Assembly (NCBI GenBank): GCA_964550795.1
Contig: CAZKBH010000014.1
Coordinates: forward strand, 1-64,000
Direction: 5' to 3'
Source of the DNA: M3007 sp964550795
Lineage (GTDB): Bacteria > Bacteroidota > Bacteroidia > Chitinophagales > Saprospiraceae
DNA: 64,000 nt
Position numbers and translations under genes: made by a program. Shown here in pieces: positions 28,333 to 37,071 of this stretch (position 1 is the first letter of the stretch; the number at the start of each line of letters is the position of its first letter). The notes beneath the pieces are model-generated. The model ran no database searches. It was not told where the DNA came from and saw only the letters and a list, made by a program, of their open reading frames with translations.

Positions 28333-29073
28333 TCAGATCACTTTTGCTTCTTCGTGTAAAAGCCGTACAAGCTCGTCCATTTGGTCAGGAGCAACCAGTT
28401 TGACCCCTGCTTTTGGTGGTGGGAGCGTGAATTTGACCGCTTTTGCAGCCTCTTCAAAAGCCACTGCGGGCACTTCTTTGAGCGGTTTGGTACGCGCGGT
28501 CATAATGCCTCGCATATTCGGGATGCGCTGTTCCGCCATACCTTTTGCCGCACTGACCACAAAGGGCAAATCCACTTCCAATATTTCTACCCCACCTTCG
28601 ATATCGCGCTCAAGCGTAGCCGTTGATCCGTTGAGATCAAGTTTGGATGCGAATGAAACATACGGAAGCTCCAGGTGTTCAGCAACCATTGCACCAACTT
28701 CAGAACCATTATGGTCAATGGTTTCTTTACCGAAGAAAATGATGTCAAATTGTTCCGCACGGGCATATTCCGCAATTTGTTTGGCCACAAAACCAGCTCC
28801 GGTAGGATTACAATCAATCCGAACCGCCTCATCGGCACCAATAGCCAGGGCTTTACGAATGGTGGTTTCGTTGGCCGCTGGGCCTACGTTGAGTGCTACA
28901 ACGGTGCCGCCGAGTGCTTCCCGGAGTTCGCAGGCGCGCACAAGTGCATACCATTCGTCGTATGGGTTCATAATGAATTGAACACCCGCAGCGTTGAGTT
29001 CAGTGCCATCGGCATTGAAAGCAATCTTGGAAGTGGTGTCAGGAGTTTGGGAAATACAGACCAATAATTTCAT
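28333..29073 (-). CDS. etfB: Electron transfer flavoprotein beta subunit
   Basis: 246 residues starting at ATG 29073 (MKLLVCISQTPDTTSKI). Family marks are FIMNPYDEWYALVRACELRE, the AMP-binding stretch IGADEAVRI, and ILEVDLPFVVSAAKGMAEQRIPNMRGIMTARTKPL, the conserved recognition-loop region. It partners EtfA encoded downstream. It is the first gene of a probable etfB-etfA-BFN operon; a good TACCTTTG box lies ~32 bases upstream. Confidence 0.96.
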   Translation of the reverse strand: MKLLVCISQTPDTTSKIAFNADGTELNAAGVQFIMNPYDEWYALVRACELREALGGTVVALNVGPAANETTIRKALAIGADEAVRIDCNPTGAGFVAKQIAEYARAEQFDIIFFGKETIDHNGSEVGAMVAEHLELPYVSFASKLDLNGSTATLERDIEGGVEILEVDLPFVVSAAKGMAEQRIPNMRGIMTARTKPLKEVPAVAFEEAAKAVKFTLPPPKAGVKLVAPDQMDELVRLLHEEAKVI

Positions 29074-29104
29074 TGTAAAAAATGCCGCTACTTTTGTGGG
29101 CGCG

Positions 29105-29112
29105 CAAAGGTA
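29105..29112 (-). promoter_or_regulatory. Putative -7 box (TACCTTTG) for the etfBA operon
   Basis: TACCTTTG on the minus strand, 32 bases upstream of the etfB start. A TTTC lies about 14 bases further upstream as a weak -33 candidate. The space to the divergent TPR gene is only 99 bases. Confidence 0.45.
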
Positions 29113-29172
29113 GGAAGTGGAATAAGAAAGTTAGCGCATCCGACACCTTTGTATCAGGAAAAATTAAAAAAC

Positions 29173-29493
29173 ATGACAAATCGTCTAGAATACCTCCAGA
29201 AATTGCTTGAATCTTCTCCAAAAGACGCTTTTGTGCTTTTTGCCGTTGCCAAAGAGTACGAAGGCGCAGGTGACGATTCGCAAGCACTTGCGTTTTATCT
29301 GCGCCTGCTGGAAACAGATGCACAATATGTGGGGACTTATTACCATTTGGGCAAGCTGTATGAGCGTGTGGAAGACAGCGAAAAAGCCATTCATACCTAT
29401 AAACAAGGCATCGAAATCAGTCGCCAAGCGAATGATCGGCATGCCATGAGTGAGCTACAAGGCGCACTTTTAAATCTCGAAGATCCGGAATGA
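29173..29493 (+). CDS. Small TPR protein
   Basis: 106 residues from ATG 29173; the frame opens at a TTG at 29149, which is less likely. Three tetratricopeptide helices pairs can be seen (YLQKLLESSPKDAFVLFAVAKEYEGAGD, DSQALAFYLRLLETDAQYVGTYYHLGKLYERVED, SEKAIHTYKQGIEISRQ). No signal peptide, so cytoplasmic and probably a protein-binding helper. Its stop overlaps the start of the DUF4292 gene by four bases (ATGA), and the trio TPR - DUF4292 - EnvC-like is a familiar Bacteroidota cluster, pointing to envelope assembly. Confidence 0.85.
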   Translation: MTNRLEYLQKLLESSPKDAFVLFAVAKEYEGAGDDSQALAFYLRLLETDAQYVGTYYHLGKLYERVEDSEKAIHTYKQGIEISRQANDRHAMSELQGALLNLEDPE

Positions 29494-30344
29494 TGCACCA
29501 AATATCCAAACCCGCTTCTAATGCCAAGCCATTGCAATCTTGGCAGCTCAAGTATCGCAAGCTGCGGATGCTGGGCCTTTTCGCAGCATTTTTTGCCTTG
29601 CTTTCCGCTAAGGAAACTGGGTGCAAAAAAAGCCCGGATTCTTACAACATCCGTCCGGCCACCGAAACGCGCAGCCCGCAATATTTACAAAAAAAACTGC
29701 GCGGCCACGCAGCCCCCAACTTGAAACACGCCCATGGTCAAGCAAAAATTTTTATGGAGGGCAATGGGCAATCCATCGGCGCTACCGCCAACATCATTTG
29801 GGTTAGAGATAGTGCTATCTGGTTGAATGTCAAGAAGTTCGGCTTAGAGGCCGCCAGGGCTTTGGTCACACAGGATTCTGTTTTTGTACTCAACCGTTTG
29901 GAAAAAACGTACACCGCGCGCGGGCTGGAATCCTTGCAAAGACAGTACAGTTTACCAGCCGGTTTTGAGCTGATCCAGAGTATGTTGATCGCTTCTCCCT
30001 GGTTCTTCCCGGATATTTCCTTGACCTCCGACATCAAAGACGGACAACATCGGCTCTCCGGTAGCAATGGGAGCTATGCCGCAGATTACCGAATGGAAGA
30101 AGAGCCGCTTTGGTTGAAACAAGAGATTTTTTTACAACCCCGAGATACACGTTCCATGTCCGTTTCGTTTGGAAATTACAAAAAAACCAATCTGGCGGGC
30201 TGGTTTCCTTACCTTCGCACACTAGAAGCCTTCAGTCCTGAAACTGGCGACCTGAAGCTTTCCATCGAACTCAACGACATCGAATTCAATTCCCCCAAAA
30301 GTTTTCGCTTTGAGATTCCCAAACATTATGACCGGGTTGACTAA
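29490..30344 (+). CDS. DUF4292 outer-membrane lipoprotein-like protein
   Basis: 284 residues with ATG at 29490 or 29493. The N-terminal basic stretch is followed by LGLFAAFFALLSAKETGCKKS, a hydrophobic segment with a Cys that may be lipidated, although the lipobox (ETGC) is weak. The rest matches DUF4292, a LolA/LolB-like beta fold: GQSIGATANIIWVRDSAIWLNVKKFGLEAARALVTQDSVFVLNRLEKTYTARGL. The family may carry lipids or lipoproteins in the periplasm; this is inferred from the fold. Translation is probably coupled to the TPR gene upstream and to the EnvC-like gene downstream, with which it overlaps by 17 bases. Confidence 0.85.
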   Translation: MMHQISKPASNAKPLQSWQLKYRKLRMLGLFAAFFALLSAKETGCKKSPDSYNIRPATETRSPQYLQKKLRGHAAPNLKHAHGQAKIFMEGNGQSIGATANIIWVRDSAIWLNVKKFGLEAARALVTQDSVFVLNRLEKTYTARGLESLQRQYSLPAGFELIQSMLIASPWFFPDISLTSDIKDGQHRLSGSNGSYAADYRMEEEPLWLKQEIFLQPRDTRSMSVSFGNYKKTNLAGWFPYLRTLEAFSPETGDLKLSIELNDIEFNSPKSFRFEIPKHYDRVD

Positions 30345-31692
30345 ATTATCCAAAAATTTCACTCCAAAAACATTTCATTTTCGGGCAATTGCGCGAAACA
30401 CAAGCCTCCTGCTTGTCCTTTTGCTATTCGTGCCGCTTGCCCTCTTTGCGCAGTCCAAAAAGGAGCTCGAAGAAAAGCGCAAAAAAATCATCCGTGACAT
30501 CAAGACCACGGAACGCATGATTAAAAAAACGGCCCAGACCAAAGAAGCCGCTTACGACCGTTTCCTGGCACTTCAAAAACAAATCGAAAGTCGGGAGGCC
30601 TTGATTCAGAACATACAAGCTGAAATTGAAGCCGCCCAAGAGGGCATTGAACGCAACCAAACTGTCATTGCATCCCTAAGCAACGATGTAGATAAAATGC
30701 GAACGGAATATGGCCGTACTGTTCGCAACGCATTCAGACGCAAGACTTTAAGCAATCCAATTCTTTACATTTTATCTGCCGAGAGCCTGAATCAAGCCTT
30801 CCGCCGTTGGTTGTTTATGCGTAAATATGACGAGCGCCGAAGCGAACAAGCCGAGGCTATCCGCCACACCCAAGAGGTTTTGTCGAAAAAATCTTTACTG
30901 TTGGAGGAAACGCGGCTGGAAAAGGAAAATCTCCTAGTTAGTATGCAGGGCCAAAAATCTACCCTTACAGGAGAATTAGAAAAAAAAGATGAGATGCTCA
31001 AGGACTTGAGCAAAGATGAAGTCCGGTTAAAGGCCGATTTGGAAAAAAAACAGGCCGCGCATGAAAACCTAAACAAAGCCATTGAAGGGGTAATCCAAGA
31101 GCAGGTTCGCAAACGAGTCGAAGCGGCTCGAAGTACGCCAAAACCAACGGCTGCGCCCGTTCCGGAAAAGCCCATAGCAAAAGCCCCTGGATCGGAGGTT
31201 GCGCCTTCTGAAGCTAAGCCTGCAATTCTAAAACCCACCATACCGGAAGCCAAACCAGCAGCCGAAGAAGACAATGTCACCTTCAACTTCAGAAAAAACA
31301 AGGGCCGTTTACCTTGGCCCGTAGAAGGAGGGTTTGTCTCGCGCGGGTATGGCAAACAGAAGCACCCCACGCTCAAAAATATTGAAATCACCAACAATGG
31401 CGTGGACATCCGAACCGAAGAAGGGGCCGATGTGCGCGCTGTCGCCGACGGGCGAGTGGCTGGCATCGAATTTGTCCCCGGGCATGCGTACACGGTTATC
31501 CTGCAACACGGCGATTTTTACACCGTTTACACCAATCTGGCATCTACAACCCTTTCCAAAGGAGATGAAGTTAAAGCCAAGACCCCCATCGGCCAGGTAA
31601 GCACCAACAGTATTACTGGTACTTCAGAACTACATTTTGAAGTTTGGCAGTTAAAAGAGCGGATGAATCCGTCGCTATGGATTAAAAAATAG
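30328..31692 (+). CDS. EnvC-like murein hydrolase activator with degenerate M23 domain
   Basis: 454 residues from ATG 30328; a TTG at 30310 is the alternative. A signal peptide ends LALFAQ (about residue 42). Residues ~45-260 form a long coiled coil, ~275-320 a Pro/Ala/Glu linker, and ~335-454 a LytM/M23 domain. The zinc ligands are largely lost: NNGVDIR has Asn for the first His, YTNL replaces YAHL and ELHFEV lacks the first His of HxH. This is the pattern of EnvC and NlpD, which do not cut peptidoglycan but activate amidases during cell division. The gene overlaps the DUF4292 gene by 17 bases. Confidence 0.9.
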   Translation: MTGLTKLSKNFTPKTFHFRAIARNTSLLLVLLLFVPLALFAQSKKELEEKRKKIIRDIKTTERMIKKTAQTKEAAYDRFLALQKQIESREALIQNIQAEIEAAQEGIERNQTVIASLSNDVDKMRTEYGRTVRNAFRRKTLSNPILYILSAESLNQAFRRWLFMRKYDERRSEQAEAIRHTQEVLSKKSLLLEETRLEKENLLVSMQGQKSTLTGELEKKDEMLKDLSKDEVRLKADLEKKQAAHENLNKAIEGVIQEQVRKRVEAARSTPKPTAAPVPEKPIAKAPGSEVAPSEAKPAILKPTIPEAKPAAEEDNVTFNFRKNKGRLPWPVEGGFVSRGYGKQKHPTLKNIEITNNGVDIRTEEGADVRAVADGRVAGIEFVPGHAYTVILQHGDFYTVYTNLASTTLSKGDEVKAKTPIGQVSTNSITGTSELHFEVWQLKERMNPSLWIKK

Positions 31693-31741
31693 CAGATAAG
31701 GGAGCTCCGTTTTTGGAATCATTTTTGCACTGTCACCGATT

Positions 31742-32200
31742 ATGCATCCGATCACCAATACTTCCATAGCAAGTATCTTGCTTATATTTTTCCTGGCTCC
31801 GCTTGGAGTGCTCGCACAAAATTCGAGCACGGCTATGCCGCCCCCGCCATTGCCAACGGACGTCCTCACGGCCAAAGGTGTCGTTTCGCAGAGCAATGTA
31901 GTGGCCTTTAATCAGTCTAGTATTAGCCCAGACACCGTAAAAGCTACCCTTCAGGTACGTATTATGGAGCGCGGCGACGACACAGAACCCGTGCAGGGTG
32001 CTACCGTTTTGCTCCGCAGGGAAGACGATAAAATGTTGGGGCGCGTCACGACCAACGATGGCCGCTGCCTTTTCAGTGCTGTTCCTGCCACCTATACTGT
32101 TCGTGTGCAAATGACTGGCCTGAAAACCCTAGAAAAAACGGGGTTCACCTTGGAAGCCGGGAAGGTGTACGACTTAGACATCTTAATGGCCAGACAATAA
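31742..32200 (+). CDS. Secreted protein with carboxypeptidase regulatory-like domain
   Basis: 152 residues. A signal peptide ends LGVLAQ (about residue 25), then comes a Pro-rich spacer (MPPPPLP). Residues ~68-150 look like a CarboxypepD_reg/SpaA-type beta sandwich: VRIMERGDDTEPVQGATVLLRREDDKMLGRVTTNDGRCLFSAVPATYTVRVQMTGL. No catalytic part is present. It is the kind of small periplasmic or surface protein common near TonB receptors, but none is here. A bidirectional terminator follows at 32245. Confidence 0.78.
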   Translation: MHPITNTSIASILLIFFLAPLGVLAQNSSTAMPPPPLPTDVLTAKGVVSQSNVVAFNQSSISPDTVKATLQVRIMERGDDTEPVQGATVLLRREDDKMLGRVTTNDGRCLFSAVPATYTVRVQMTGLKTLEKTGFTLEAGKVYDLDILMARQ

Positions 32201-32244
32201 GAACAAGTCATGATTCACCCGTTCCTAAAATGGGTTAAAGACAG

Positions 32245-32278
32245 AAAAGCCACTCCGTTAATTCGGAGTGGCTTTTTT
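32245..32278. terminator. Bidirectional rho-independent terminator
   Basis: A perfect 13-bp stem (AAAAGCCACTCCG, loop TTAATT, exact complement ending TTTT, with two more T). The A-run on one side and T-run on the other allow it to stop transcription from both the gene ending at 32200 and the small minus-strand gene ending at 32284. Confidence 0.88.
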
Positions 32279-32283
32279 GTTGG

Positions 32284-32442
32284 TTACACTTCTTCGTCTG
32301 CCTCGAAGTAGCCTTTGGCTCGATATTTTATTTTTTCGATAGGTTTTAGTTTTTTCTTTTTTTGTTCTTGATCTTGTTGACGGAAGTCACGATCGTCGGT
32401 GCGACGGGGGTCTTTTTTGTTGATCTTTTCCCAGTGTCTCAT
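32284..32442 (-). CDS. Small basic protein, 52 residues, overlooked by length filters
   Basis: ATG at 32442, TAA at 32284. The protein starts MRHWEKINKKDPRRTDDRDF, has a Lys/Gln-rich middle (QDQEQKKKKLKP) and ends IKYRAKGYFEADEEV. It is highly charged, with no signal peptide or membrane segment. Support comes from the clean ATG and stop, the bidirectional terminator just six bases after the stop, and coding-like wobble. I do not recognise the function; a small nucleic-acid- or ribosome-binding protein is one possibility given its charge. It is convergent with the secreted protein gene at 31742. Confidence 0.55.
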   Translation of the reverse strand: MRHWEKINKKDPRRTDDRDFRQQDQEQKKKKLKPIEKIKYRAKGYFEADEEV

Positions 32443-32761
32443 GGCAAAAGTGAAGGTAGGTTTTGTGTTCTCCTTAGTGCTTTCGAAGAAAGGTTTTGCG
32501 GAGAACGCAGGTGAAAAAATTAGGTGTCAAATCTGGTCTAGAAACATCTTCAAATTGTATTCCTGCCAAATCATACTACAAAAATAGTCCGTCGTTGGAA
32601 AACCACAATGGGTGATGTGTTAAATTTTTTGAGAGAAGCACATTACTTTTGATTCGTCAGCCGCAACTTTAGTGAAATATTAGCTGAACAAAACTGAGAT
32701 TTTGCTTAACCTGCATGATATTATCATTTATAATCTTCTCTAAATCAATAGATTTACAACA
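32443..32761. other. AT-rich intergenic region without visible gene
   Basis: 319 bases between the divergent small gene and the second subtilase gene. It is AT-rich and should hold both promoters, but I saw no strong -7 box, hairpin or open frame. Confidence 0.6.
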
Positions 32762-35700
32762 ATGGCAACCAATCACAAACTTTTCTTTTCGATCATGAAC
32801 GTACGGCTTACCGCCTTGCTTTTTTTGTTGACTACTTGCACTTCTGTGTTTTCTCAACAAACATTCCCCGTACATTTTGAGCACGGGACAGAATATTTTC
32901 CAGAAAATTTTGCCACCGTCCGACAAAGTCAGCATGTTGACGGGAAAGAAATTGTAAACGGTGTCTACGTCCGTTTCATCCAACTAAAGAGCATCATGGA
33001 TGCCCCAACCCGCGCCGCTTTTGAAGCCACTGGCGCGAAAATTATTGGATACATTCAGTTTGGGGCGTATTTGGTTCTGTTGCCCCAAAATTTTGACCTC
33101 AAATCTTTAGATACTTTCGCACCAAGAAGTATCGTGCCGGTTAACCCCGACTGGAAAATAGCCAAAAGCTTGCGCGAACAACCCTACGGAGACTGGGCCG
33201 TGCGAGGCAATTATCTGGATATTAACATTCAAGTTTATCCCCATTTGCGTATTGCTGAAGGTGCTGTGCTTTGCCAGAAAGCCGAGCTGGAAGTGCTGCA
33301 AGAAGGCAACCAAAACGGTTTTTTACAACTCCGCGTGCACAAGAATCGCATAGACGAAATCGCCGCCATGCCTTTTGTACAGTATATGGAACTGATCCCT
33401 CCTCCTGGACAAAAAGAAGATACCCGCGGCCGTTCTCTGCATCGCGCCAATCTGGTGGCAAGTGACGGGCCAATGGGCAAAAAATATGATGGCGCCGGAG
33501 TTGGCGTTCTCGTGCGCGACGATGGCAGACTCGGCCCACACATTGACATTCAAGGGCGATTGAAAAATTTTGCAGCCGGCCCCGAAACATCTGGCACCCA
33601 CGGGGACGGCGTAGTGGGTATTATTGGAGGCGCGGGGAACTTGGACCCCACCATGAAGGGTATGGCAGCCGGGACAACCGTGTACTCCCTTGACTATGTC
33701 AACCATTTTCAGGACCAAACCATGCCGCTCTTCTTTAATGAGAACGTCACTTTGACCAATTCTTCCTACTCGGATGGGTGCAATGCAGGATACTCGCTGG
33801 CAGCCCAAACCGTTGACCGACAGCTTTTTCAAAACCCAACCCTAATGCACATTTTTTCCGGGGGCAACTCCAACGACAACAACTGCGGATATGGGGCTGG
33901 CACACAATGGGGTAACATCACGGGTGGACACAAAATGGCGAAGAATGCCATCGCTACGGCCAATATCTTCGCGGACGCAACGCTCGTTCAAAGCTCCAGC
34001 CGAGGCCCTGCGTACGATGGTCGCCTTAAACCCGACATCTCCGCCAACGGCCAGGAACAGGGTTCGCTCGACCCTAACAATGCATATCAGGTTTTCGGCG
34101 GTACTTCAGGGGCTGCACCAGGTATTGCGGGCTGTCTCGCACAACTTACACATGCTTACCGGACCATCTACAATGTACCCGATGCTCCGTCAGCACTCTT
34201 GAAAGCGACCATCCTTAACACTGCCAATGACCTCGGCAATGTCGGCCCTGACTTTAGATTTGGATGGGGCCATGTCAATGCCTGGCGGGCCCTCCAACTA
34301 CTCGAACAAAACAACTGGCTAGAGAACAGCACGGATCAAAACGGCAGCAATACCCATACCCTCGAGATTCCTGCGGATGTGAAGGAAGCTAAAATTATGC
34401 TGTATTGGTCTGAGCCGCCCGCTTCTACAAACAATTCCCGTGCACTGATCAATGACCTTGATCTGACCGTAACGGACGGCTTTGGCACCGTAAACTTGCC
34501 ATGGAAACTAAACCCTACTCCGGTCCCCGCCTTACTAAACGCTCCTGCGGGCAAGGGTCGCGATTCTCTAAACAACGTAGAGCAAGTTTTGCTTGTAAAT
34601 CCTGCTGCGGGCAACTATACCATTGAAGTGAAGGGGACAGAAGTTCCACTCGGCCCACAACCCTACTATCTCGTTTGGGAGTTTGTAAAAGACGAGATCA
34701 AAATTACATATCCGGCTGGGGGAGAAGGGTTTGCGCCGGGAGAAGTGGAACGAATTCATTGGGATGCATTTGGCAACACGGGTACCTTTACCCTCCGATA
34801 CTCCACGGATGGAGGCAACACCTTCGTACCAATCACAAGTCTTGGCGGAGACCGTCGGATGTATGACTGGACGGTCCCAAACACCGTAACCGGGAAACTA
34901 CATTTAATGATATTTCGCGGACTGGTAAGCGACACCACTGATTTTCCCGCAAGTATTGTCCCAGTTCCTCAAAATCTACAGGTTACCAAGGTATGCCTGG
35001 ATTCGATCACGCTCGGTTTTGACTCCGTCAACGATACCCTTTCTTATGAAGGATATCTTTTGGGCAACAAATACATGGAATTGAAAGGCTCCTCCAGCAC
35101 AAATTCCATTACGATGCCCTTCCAAAATACGGGCGGAGAACAATGGTTGTCGGCGCGAAGCAGTCACCCGGATGGAACAGCCGGTCGCAGGGCAGTAGCA
35201 ATCTACTGGCCTGGCGGAATACTCAACTGCCCTCAGTCGTTTGACTTAGACGTAGCGCAAATGCTCTCTCCTGCTGGCAATGCAGTCATTGCCTGTAGCG
35301 CTTCAGAAATCAATATTTCATTGCGCGTCAACAATGGTGGCCTAAATGCTTCAGCGGGTGCTACGGCAAATTACCAGGTTAATAATGAGCCGCCTGTAAG
35401 TGAACCCTTGCCGGATATCCCGGCAGGATCCAGCCTCGACTATGTCTTCCAAACACCATTAATCCTCAATACGAATGGAGATATTTCCCTAAAAACCTGG
35501 GTAGTTTTACCGAACGACGTGGTCAAGTTTAACGACACCCTTAGCCTTGATTTTCCAGTTATTTCAGCCACCACAAATCAGTTTTTTGTGGAAAACTTCG
35601 AAAGCGAACCAAAGCTTCCGGTGGGTTGGGCACAGGTAAATCCTGATGGATCGGAGGTAGATGGTTTAGGATGGGAACTTACAGATGAACTTCCATCATC

Positions 35701-36880
35701 CATTGTAGGCCCAGATGATATCATTGGGCGGTCCCTGCACCTTAACTTTTTCGATTATGGGCCTGATAAAGAAGGACAGGAGGATTATCTGTACATGATT
35801 CCAGTTGATCTGAACGGGCTAGATGATCCAACTTTGACCTTTCATGTGGCGTATGCTCAATTTAATGCTACATTTTTCGATGGACTTAGGGTGGAGGTTT
35901 TTGCCAACTGTGATTTAAGTGCCACACCAGATGTTGTTTGGGAAAAAAGCGGAGCCGATTTAGCCACTGTCCCGAACCAAACCGGATATTTTTATGCAGA
36001 TAGCGGGGCAGACTGGCGCATTGAGTCCGCTGATTTAAGTGCTTATGCAGGCCAGAAGATCGTCGTGCGCTTTGTCTCGGTTAATGGATACGGTAATAGT
36101 CTGTACCTCGATAACATTGGCATTTCCAGCATTGAATTGCCCAGTGCCGCATTCGTTGCCCCGGATACCATTTGCCGACTGGACACCTTGACTTTTGAAG
36201 CGATTCCGTCCGTTAATGGCTCAACCTATGCCTGGAATTTTGGCTCTGCAGCTAACCCCGGCAGCGCCAATGGTATCGGCCCCCACGCCGTATTATACCC
36301 AACCGCTGGCAATAAAACGGTGCGTTTGATTGTCACCAATGCGTTTGGCGCAGACACGATGATCCAGATCATGAACGTTCGCCACCTCGCAGTAGCGAAC
36401 TTTACCTTCGTGCAAGATGGTCTAAATGCAAGCTTTACCAATACAAGCACCAATTCGACCACATACCTCTGGAACTTTGGCGATAACACGACCAGTACAG
36501 AAGCCAATCCAATGCATACGTACGCGTCTCCAGGTACCTACAGTGTGACCCTTTCTGCCACTAATGCCTGCCGGACACACCAAAAAACCAGTACCCTTGG
36601 GGTAACAGGGATCAATGAACTGTCTGAAAAAGTTGGGGTGCTTATTCTGCCTAACCCAACCGCCGGAGATTTTGCGGTTGAACTAAACAGCAATATAGAT
36701 GGGCCGGTACAACTCAGCCTGTTCGATGCCGCTGGGCGAATCGTGACGACTCGTGAAACGGTGGTCAGCCAGGGCATTTCCCGCGTCCGTTTTGAACAGT
36801 TAAATTTGCCCAAAGGCATTTACCAACTGAATATTCAGGCAGATGGAAAACAAGCCAGCTTCAATGTAGTTGTGCAATAG
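32762..36880 (+). CDS. Secreted S8 subtilase with choice-of-anchor, PKD and T9SS domains
   Basis: 1372 residues from ATG 32762; the second ATG at 32795 (MNVRLTALLFLLTTCTSVFSQQ) gives a more typical signal peptide and may be the true start. Residues ~35-215 are a propeptide-like region. The S8 catalytic domain spans ~230-520: Asp253 (LVRDDG), His280 (GTHGDGVVGIIGG), Asn369 (SGGNSNDNN) and Ser449 (GGTSGAAP). A jelly-roll P-like domain follows, then a beta-rich segment, a choice-of-anchor/MAM-like part (FFVENFESEPKLPVGWAQVN to RVEVFANC), a PKD domain (YLWNFGDNTTSTEANPMHTY) and a T9SS type A sorting domain (ILPNPTAGDFAVELN to FNVVVQ). Extracellular protease. A strong terminator follows. Confidence 0.93.
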   Translation: MATNHKLFFSIMNVRLTALLFLLTTCTSVFSQQTFPVHFEHGTEYFPENFATVRQSQHVDGKEIVNGVYVRFIQLKSIMDAPTRAAFEATGAKIIGYIQFGAYLVLLPQNFDLKSLDTFAPRSIVPVNPDWKIAKSLREQPYGDWAVRGNYLDINIQVYPHLRIAEGAVLCQKAELEVLQEGNQNGFLQLRVHKNRIDEIAAMPFVQYMELIPPPGQKEDTRGRSLHRANLVASDGPMGKKYDGAGVGVLVRDDGRLGPHIDIQGRLKNFAAGPETSGTHGDGVVGIIGGAGNLDPTMKGMAAGTTVYSLDYVNHFQDQTMPLFFNENVTLTNSSYSDGCNAGYSLAAQTVDRQLFQNPTLMHIFSGGNSNDNNCGYGAGTQWGNITGGHKMAKNAIATANIFADATLVQSSSRGPAYDGRLKPDISANGQEQGSLDPNNAYQVFGGTSGAAPGIAGCLAQLTHAYRTIYNVPDAPSALLKATILNTANDLGNVGPDFRFGWGHVNAWRALQLLEQNNWLENSTDQNGSNTHTLEIPADVKEAKIMLYWSEPPASTNNSRALINDLDLTVTDGFGTVNLPWKLNPTPVPALLNAPAGKGRDSLNNVEQVLLVNPAAGNYTIEVKGTEVPLGPQPYYLVWEFVKDEIKITYPAGGEGFAPGEVERIHWDAFGNTGTFTLRYSTDGGNTFVPITSLGGDRRMYDWTVPNTVTGKLHLMIFRGLVSDTTDFPASIVPVPQNLQVTKVCLDSITLGFDSVNDTLSYEGYLLGNKYMELKGSSSTNSITMPFQNTGGEQWLSARSSHPDGTAGRRAVAIYWPGGILNCPQSFDLDVAQMLSPAGNAVIACSASEINISLRVNNGGLNASAGATANYQVNNEPPVSEPLPDIPAGSSLDYVFQTPLILNTNGDISLKTWVVLPNDVVKFNDTLSLDFPVISATTNQFFVENFESEPKLPVGWAQVNPDGSEVDGLGWELTDELPSSIVGPDDIIGRSLHLNFFDYGPDKEGQEDYLYMIPVDLNGLDDPTLTFHVAYAQFNATFFDGLRVEVFANCDLSATPDVVWEKSGADLATVPNQTGYFYADSGADWRIESADLSAYAGQKIVVRFVSVNGYGNSLYLDNIGISSIELPSAAFVAPDTICRLDTLTFEAIPSVNGSTYAWNFGSAANPGSANGIGPHAVLYPTAGNKTVRLIVTNAFGADTMIQIMNVRHLAVANFTFVQDGLNASFTNTSTNSTTYLWNFGDNTTSTEANPMHTYASPGTYSVTLSATNACRTHQKTSTLGVTGINELSEKVGVLILPNPTAGDFAVELNSNIDGPVQLSLFDAAGRIVTTRETVVSQGISRVRFEQLNLPKGIYQLNIQADGKQASFNVVVQ

Positions 36881-36898
36881 CCCTTTGAAAATTTCGTC

Positions 36899-36938
36899 AA
36901 AGAGCGCCATCCTACATCAGGTTGGCGCTCTTTTTTTT
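36899..36938 (+). terminator. Rho-independent terminator of the second subtilase gene
   Basis: A perfect 11-bp stem AAAGAGCGCCA with its complement TGGCGCTCTTT, a 13-base loop, and eight T from 36931. Confidence 0.92.
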
Positions 36939-36989
36939 GTCCCTATTTTCGCAAAGCGTAGAATTGACACACAAGCATTCTTGTTGGGC

Positions 36990-37019
36990 TTGGATTTGAC
37001 GCAGCGCTGATTACTTTTG
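36990..37019 (+). promoter_or_regulatory. Putative promoter of the MBL-fold hydrolase gene
   Basis: TTG at 36990-36992 and TACTTTTG at 37012-37019, spaced 19 bases, fit the Bacteroidota -33/-7 pattern. The ATG at 37072 follows 52 bases later. Confidence 0.45.
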
Positions 37020-37071
37020 CCCTAAGTACCGATGAAACACCGCGGCGAAGGCTAATCAAGAAACCTGCTTT

